The position numbers and the translations under genes are program-made. The notes under the pieces are model-generated. The model searched no databases, was not told the origin of the DNA, and saw only the letters and a program-made list of their open reading frames with translations. DNA of 64,000 nucleotides from Thalassovita mangrovi. Its GTDB lineage: Bacteria > Pseudomonadota > Alphaproteobacteria > Rhodobacterales > Rhodobacteraceae. This document shows positions 61,473 to 64,000 of this stretch, in pieces (the stretch's first letter is position 1; each line of letters starts with the position of its first letter). The stretch spans positions 620,001 through 684,000 of the forward strand of contig NZ_WWEN01000002.1 of assembly GCF_009857745.1 (NCBI RefSeq), given 5' to 3'.

Positions 61473-62228
61473 ATGGGTATTCTTGAAGTCAAAGGCGTCA
61501 ACAAGCGCTTCGGCGGTCTGCAGGCGCTTGGCAATGTGAACCTCAGCGTGAAGGAAAATTCCGTTCACGCCATCATCGGCCCCAACGGGGCGGGCAAATC
61601 CACCCTGCTGAACTGCCTGGTGGGCAAGCTGATCCCCGATACCGGGTCGGTGATGTTCGACGGCCAAAGCGTGCTGGGGCGCAAGCCGCATGAAATCAAC
61701 CAGATGGGCATTTCCCGGGTGTTCCAGACACCCGAGATCTTCGGCGACCTGACGGTGATGGAAAACATGATGATCCCGATCTTCGCCAAGCGCGACGGGG
61801 CCTTCCGGATGCATGCGATCGAAAACATGATGGCCGAAAAGGACGTCGTGGAAGCGGCCGAACACATGCTGGAAGAAATGAACATGGCCGACAAGCGCGG
61901 CATGCATTCGGCCTCGATGTCGCGCGGCGACAAGCGGCGGCTGGAAATCGGCATGTGCCTGGCGCAGGAACCGAAACTGTTGCTGCTGGACGAACCCACC
62001 GCCGGGATGGCGCGGGCCGACACCAACAACACGATCGACCTGCTGAAACAGATCAGCGACGAACGCGACATCACCATCGCGATCATCGAACACGACATGC
62101 ACGTGGTGTTTTCGCTGGCGAACCGGATCACCGTTCTGGCCCAGGGCACGCCGCTGGTCGAGGACGATCCGGAAAACATCAAGGGCAATCCCAAGGTGCG
62201 GGAAGCCTATCTGGGCGAAACCGCGTAA
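61473..62228 (+). CDS. ABC ATP-binding protein, LivG-like
   Basis: 251 residues. Walker A GPNGAGKST, Q-loop RVFQTPEIFGDLTV, Walker B LLLLDEPTAGM and H-loop IIEHDM are normal. The signature motif reads SMSRGDKRRLEIG instead of LSGGQ or LSHGQ, an uncommon version; variants at this site also occur in UrtD-like subunits. It starts at ATG 61473, with AAGGAGACGCG upstream. Confidence 0.92.
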   Translation: MGILEVKGVNKRFGGLQALGNVNLSVKENSVHAIIGPNGAGKSTLLNCLVGKLIPDTGSVMFDGQSVLGRKPHEINQMGISRVFQTPEIFGDLTVMENMMIPIFAKRDGAFRMHAIENMMAEKDVVEAAEHMLEEMNMADKRGMHSASMSRGDKRRLEIGMCLAQEPKLLLLDEPTAGMARADTNNTIDLLKQISDERDITIAIIEHDMHVVFSLANRITVLAQGTPLVEDDPENIKGNPKVREAYLGETA

Positions 62229-62240
62229 GGAGTTGAGACC

Positions 62241-62996
62241 ATGAACGTCAAACCTGATTTCTCGAAGGGTCACAACCTTGCCGAAACCGCCCCGGCCTTC
62301 CTGTCGGTCTGGGACATTCACGCCTATTACGGCGAGAGCTACATCGTGCAGGGCGTCGATTTCAACGTGCACGAGGGTGAAATCCTGGCCCTGCTGGGCC
62401 GCAACGGGGCGGGCAAGACATCCACCCTGCGCGCCATCGCGCGGCTGGACGACCCGGCGATCACCCATGGCGAGGTCTGGCTGGATCACCAGCCGCTGCA
62501 CCTGATGAATTCCTACAAGGCCGCCCAGGCCGGGATCGCGCTGGTCCCCGAAGACCGCCGCATCATCCCCGGCCTGACGGTTGAGGAAAACCTCAAGCTG
62601 GCGCAGATCGCCCCGCCGATCGGCTGGTCGATCGACCGGCTGTACGAACTGTTCCCGCGGCTCGGCGAACGCCGCCTGCAGGAAGGCGTCACCCTGTCGG
62701 GCGGCGAACAGCAGATGCTGGCCATCGCCCGGGCGCTGGCGCGCGACATCAAGGTACTGCTGCTGGATGAACCCTATGAGGGCCTGGCCCCGGTGATCGT
62801 CGACGAGATCGAGCGCACTTTGCGCAAGATCAAGGAACAGGGGATCACAACGGTGATTGTGGAACAGAACGCCGTGCGGGCCCTTGAACTCGCCGACCGT
62901 TCGGTCATTCTCGACACCGGCACCGTCGTATTTGACGGGTCGGCCGCCGAAGTTCTGCAAAACAAGGAACTTCGCGAAGAATACCTGGCCATCTGA
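62241..62996 (+). CDS. ABC ATP-binding protein, LivF-like
   Basis: 251 residues with Walker A GRNGAGKTS, LVPEDRRIIPGLTVEENL, the canonical signature TLSGGEQQMLAIARAL, Walker B VLLLDEPYEGLAP and VEQNAVRAL. Completes the five-gene transporter. The N-terminal ~20 residues (MNVKPDFSKGHNLAETAPAF) extend beyond usual LivF starts. Confidence 0.93.
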   Translation: MNVKPDFSKGHNLAETAPAFLSVWDIHAYYGESYIVQGVDFNVHEGEILALLGRNGAGKTSTLRAIARLDDPAITHGEVWLDHQPLHLMNSYKAAQAGIALVPEDRRIIPGLTVEENLKLAQIAPPIGWSIDRLYELFPRLGERRLQEGVTLSGGEQQMLAIARALARDIKVLLLDEPYEGLAPVIVDEIERTLRKIKEQGITTVIVEQNAVRALELADRSVILDTGTVVFDGSAAEVLQNKELREEYLAI

Positions 62997-63010
62997 CCTT
63001 GGCCGGATCG

Positions 63011-63034
63011 GGCCTGCCCGGAGGAGGGCAGGCC
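63011..63034 (+). terminator. Hairpin between livF-like gene and acs
   Basis: GGCCTGCCC (63011-63019) pairs with GGGCAGGCC (63026-63034) around GGAGGA; no T run, so it likely modulates rather than ends transcription into acs. Confidence 0.6.
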
Positions 63035-63068
63035 ATTGAACTAAGATTGAATTGAGGGAGGCCCTCCG

Positions 63069-64000
63069 ATGACCGAAAACATCTATCCCGTGCCGCAGGA
63101 ATTCAAATCCACGGCGCATGTCGATGCCGCGAAATACGAAGAGCTTTACAAGGCGTCGATTTCGGACCCCGAAGGGTTCTGGCGGGAACAGGGTCAGCGT
63201 CTGGACTGGATCAAGCCCTTCACCAAGGTGAAAGACACGTCCTTCGCGCCGGGCAATATCGACATCAAGTGGTACGAGGACGGCACGCTGAACGTCAGCG
63301 CCAACTGCATCGACCGTCACCTGGAAACCCGCGGCGACCAGACCGCGATCATCTGGGAACCCGACGATCCCGAGGATGAAGCGCAGCACATCACCTATGC
63401 CGAACTGCACCGCCGCACCTGCCGGATGGCCAACATCCTGGAAGACCTGGGCGTGCGCAAGGGCGACCGGGTGGTGATCTACCTGCCGATGGTCCCCGAG
63501 GCGGCTTACGCGATGCTGGCCTGCGCCCGGATCGGCGCGATCCATTCGATCGTCTTCGCGGGCTTTTCGCCCGACGCCCTGGCGGCGCGCATCAACGGCT
63601 GCGACGCCAAGCTTCTGATCACCGCCGACCACGCCCCGCGCGGCGGCCGCAAGACCCCGCTGAAGGCCAATGCCGACGCCGCCCTGCTGCATTGCAAGGA
63701 CACGGTGAAGTGCCTGGTGGTCAAGCGCACCGGCGATCAGACTACCTGGATCGACGGCCGCGATTACGACTACAACGAACTGGCAATGGAAGCGGACGAT
63801 TATTCCAAGCCGGTGGAAATGGACGCCGAAGATCCGCTGTTCATCCTCTACACCTCCGGGTCGACCGGCCAGCCCAAGGGCGTGGTGCACACCACCGGCG
63901 GCTACCTCGTCTATGCCGCGATGACGCATGAAATCACCTTCGATTACCACGACGGCGACATCTACTGGTGTACCGCCGATGTGGGCTGGGTCACCGGGCA
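63069..64000 (+). CDS. acs: Acetyl-CoA synthetase (3' end outside window)
   Basis: The frame is open from ATG 63069 to the last base, about 310 of an expected ~650 residues. N-terminal ACS region ([34 protein letters not shown]), then [10 protein letters not shown]-like AITYAEL block, [40 protein letters not shown] and the A3 loop [16 protein letters not shown]. It activates acetate (or propionate) with ATP and CoA. Last visible gene of the ScfR-associated operon. Confidence 0.95.
   Translation, partial: MTENIYPVPQEFKSTAHVDAAKYEELYKASISDPEGFWREQGQRLDWIKPFTKVKDTSFAPGNIDIKWYEDGTLNVSANCIDRHLETRGDQTAIIWEPDDPEDEAQHITYAELHRRTCRMANILEDLGVRKGDRVVIYLPMVPEAAYAMLACARIGAIHSIVFAGFSPDALAARINGCDAKLLITADHAPRGGRKTPLKANADAALLHCKDTVKCLVVKRTGDQTTWIDGRDYDYNELAMEADDYSKPVEMDAEDPLFILYTSGSTGQPKGVVHTTGGYLVYAAMTHEITFDYHDGDIYWCTADVGWVTG

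Noticed and set aside
61335-63950. 871-codon open frame antisense to the LivG, LivF and acs genes
   Set aside because: It crosses three well-supported genes and their intergenic regions; its translation has no domain and is a shadow of their codon bias.

Overview
This 64 kb window is chromosomal DNA of a GC-rich alphaproteobacterium, most likely Rhodobacteraceae/Paracoccaceae (Rhodobacter, Paracoccus or Roseobacter relatives). The pointers are a sigma-32 RpoH, CarD, a seven-iron FdxA, GapR (DUF2312), a PmtA-type phosphatidylethanolamine methyltransferase, DUF4389/DUF6476 proteins, an ScfR-type regulator beside acs, and intergenic hairpin clusters of a kind common in that family. Codon use is uniformly GC-rich except at the left edge (1-969) and in a lipoprotein gene at 19939-20946. 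I saw no tRNA, rRNA, CRISPR array, insertion sequence or prophage.

Layout. 1-4.7 kb: an AT-rich unknown gene cut by the window edge, an RNase Z-like hydrolase, a helix-hairpin-helix protein built like the front of a family X polymerase, a tandem pair of duplicated unknown genes, and a HemG-like flavodoxin. 5-12.5 kb: hpd with a divergent Lrp/AsnC regulator, a Kef-type antiporter, divergent cobT/cobS, carD, fdxA and an S4-domain RNA-binding protein. 12.5-26.7 kb: housekeeping and small genes, including an SUV3-like helicase, a TPR protein, SCP2 protein, alpha/beta hydrolase, PepF, GNAT, csp, dipeptidase, rpoH and rluD. 26.7-34.7 kb: cytochrome c, an orphan PaaK-like ligase, argC behind a probable arginine attenuator, an FMN glutamate-synthase-like oxidoreductase, an orphan FbpB-type permease and a sulfotransferase-like unknown.

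34.7-44.8 kb: a DeoR-type regulator leads a complete carbohydrate/glycerol-phosphate-type ABC operon (ATPase, binding protein, two permeases). An Rrf2 regulator then diverges from a DUF1826-CobW pair, with a perfect 17-bp palindrome between them. A psd-pssA-pmtA operon follows; it would turn CDP-diacylglycerol into phosphatidylserine, PE and then methylated PE/PC.

45-64 kb: an acidic Ca-binding repeat protein, gapR, a divergent FadJ-like fusion, a DksA-like protein, a sulfide/sulfur module (persulfide-dioxygenase-like MBL protein, split YeeE/YedE transporter, DUF442 protein), and a three-gene signalling operon (receiver, small membrane protein, SSF-histidine kinase). Last come an ScfR-like regulator diverging from a five-gene Liv-type ABC operon and acs, which runs off the right end; this suggests import of a compound that ends in acetyl- or propionyl-CoA.

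The strongest candidate for something undescribed is the argC leader (29014-29210): a 41-codon ORF with five consecutive arginine codons, followed by mutually exclusive antiterminator and terminator hairpins. All function calls come from reading motifs; no database search was run.
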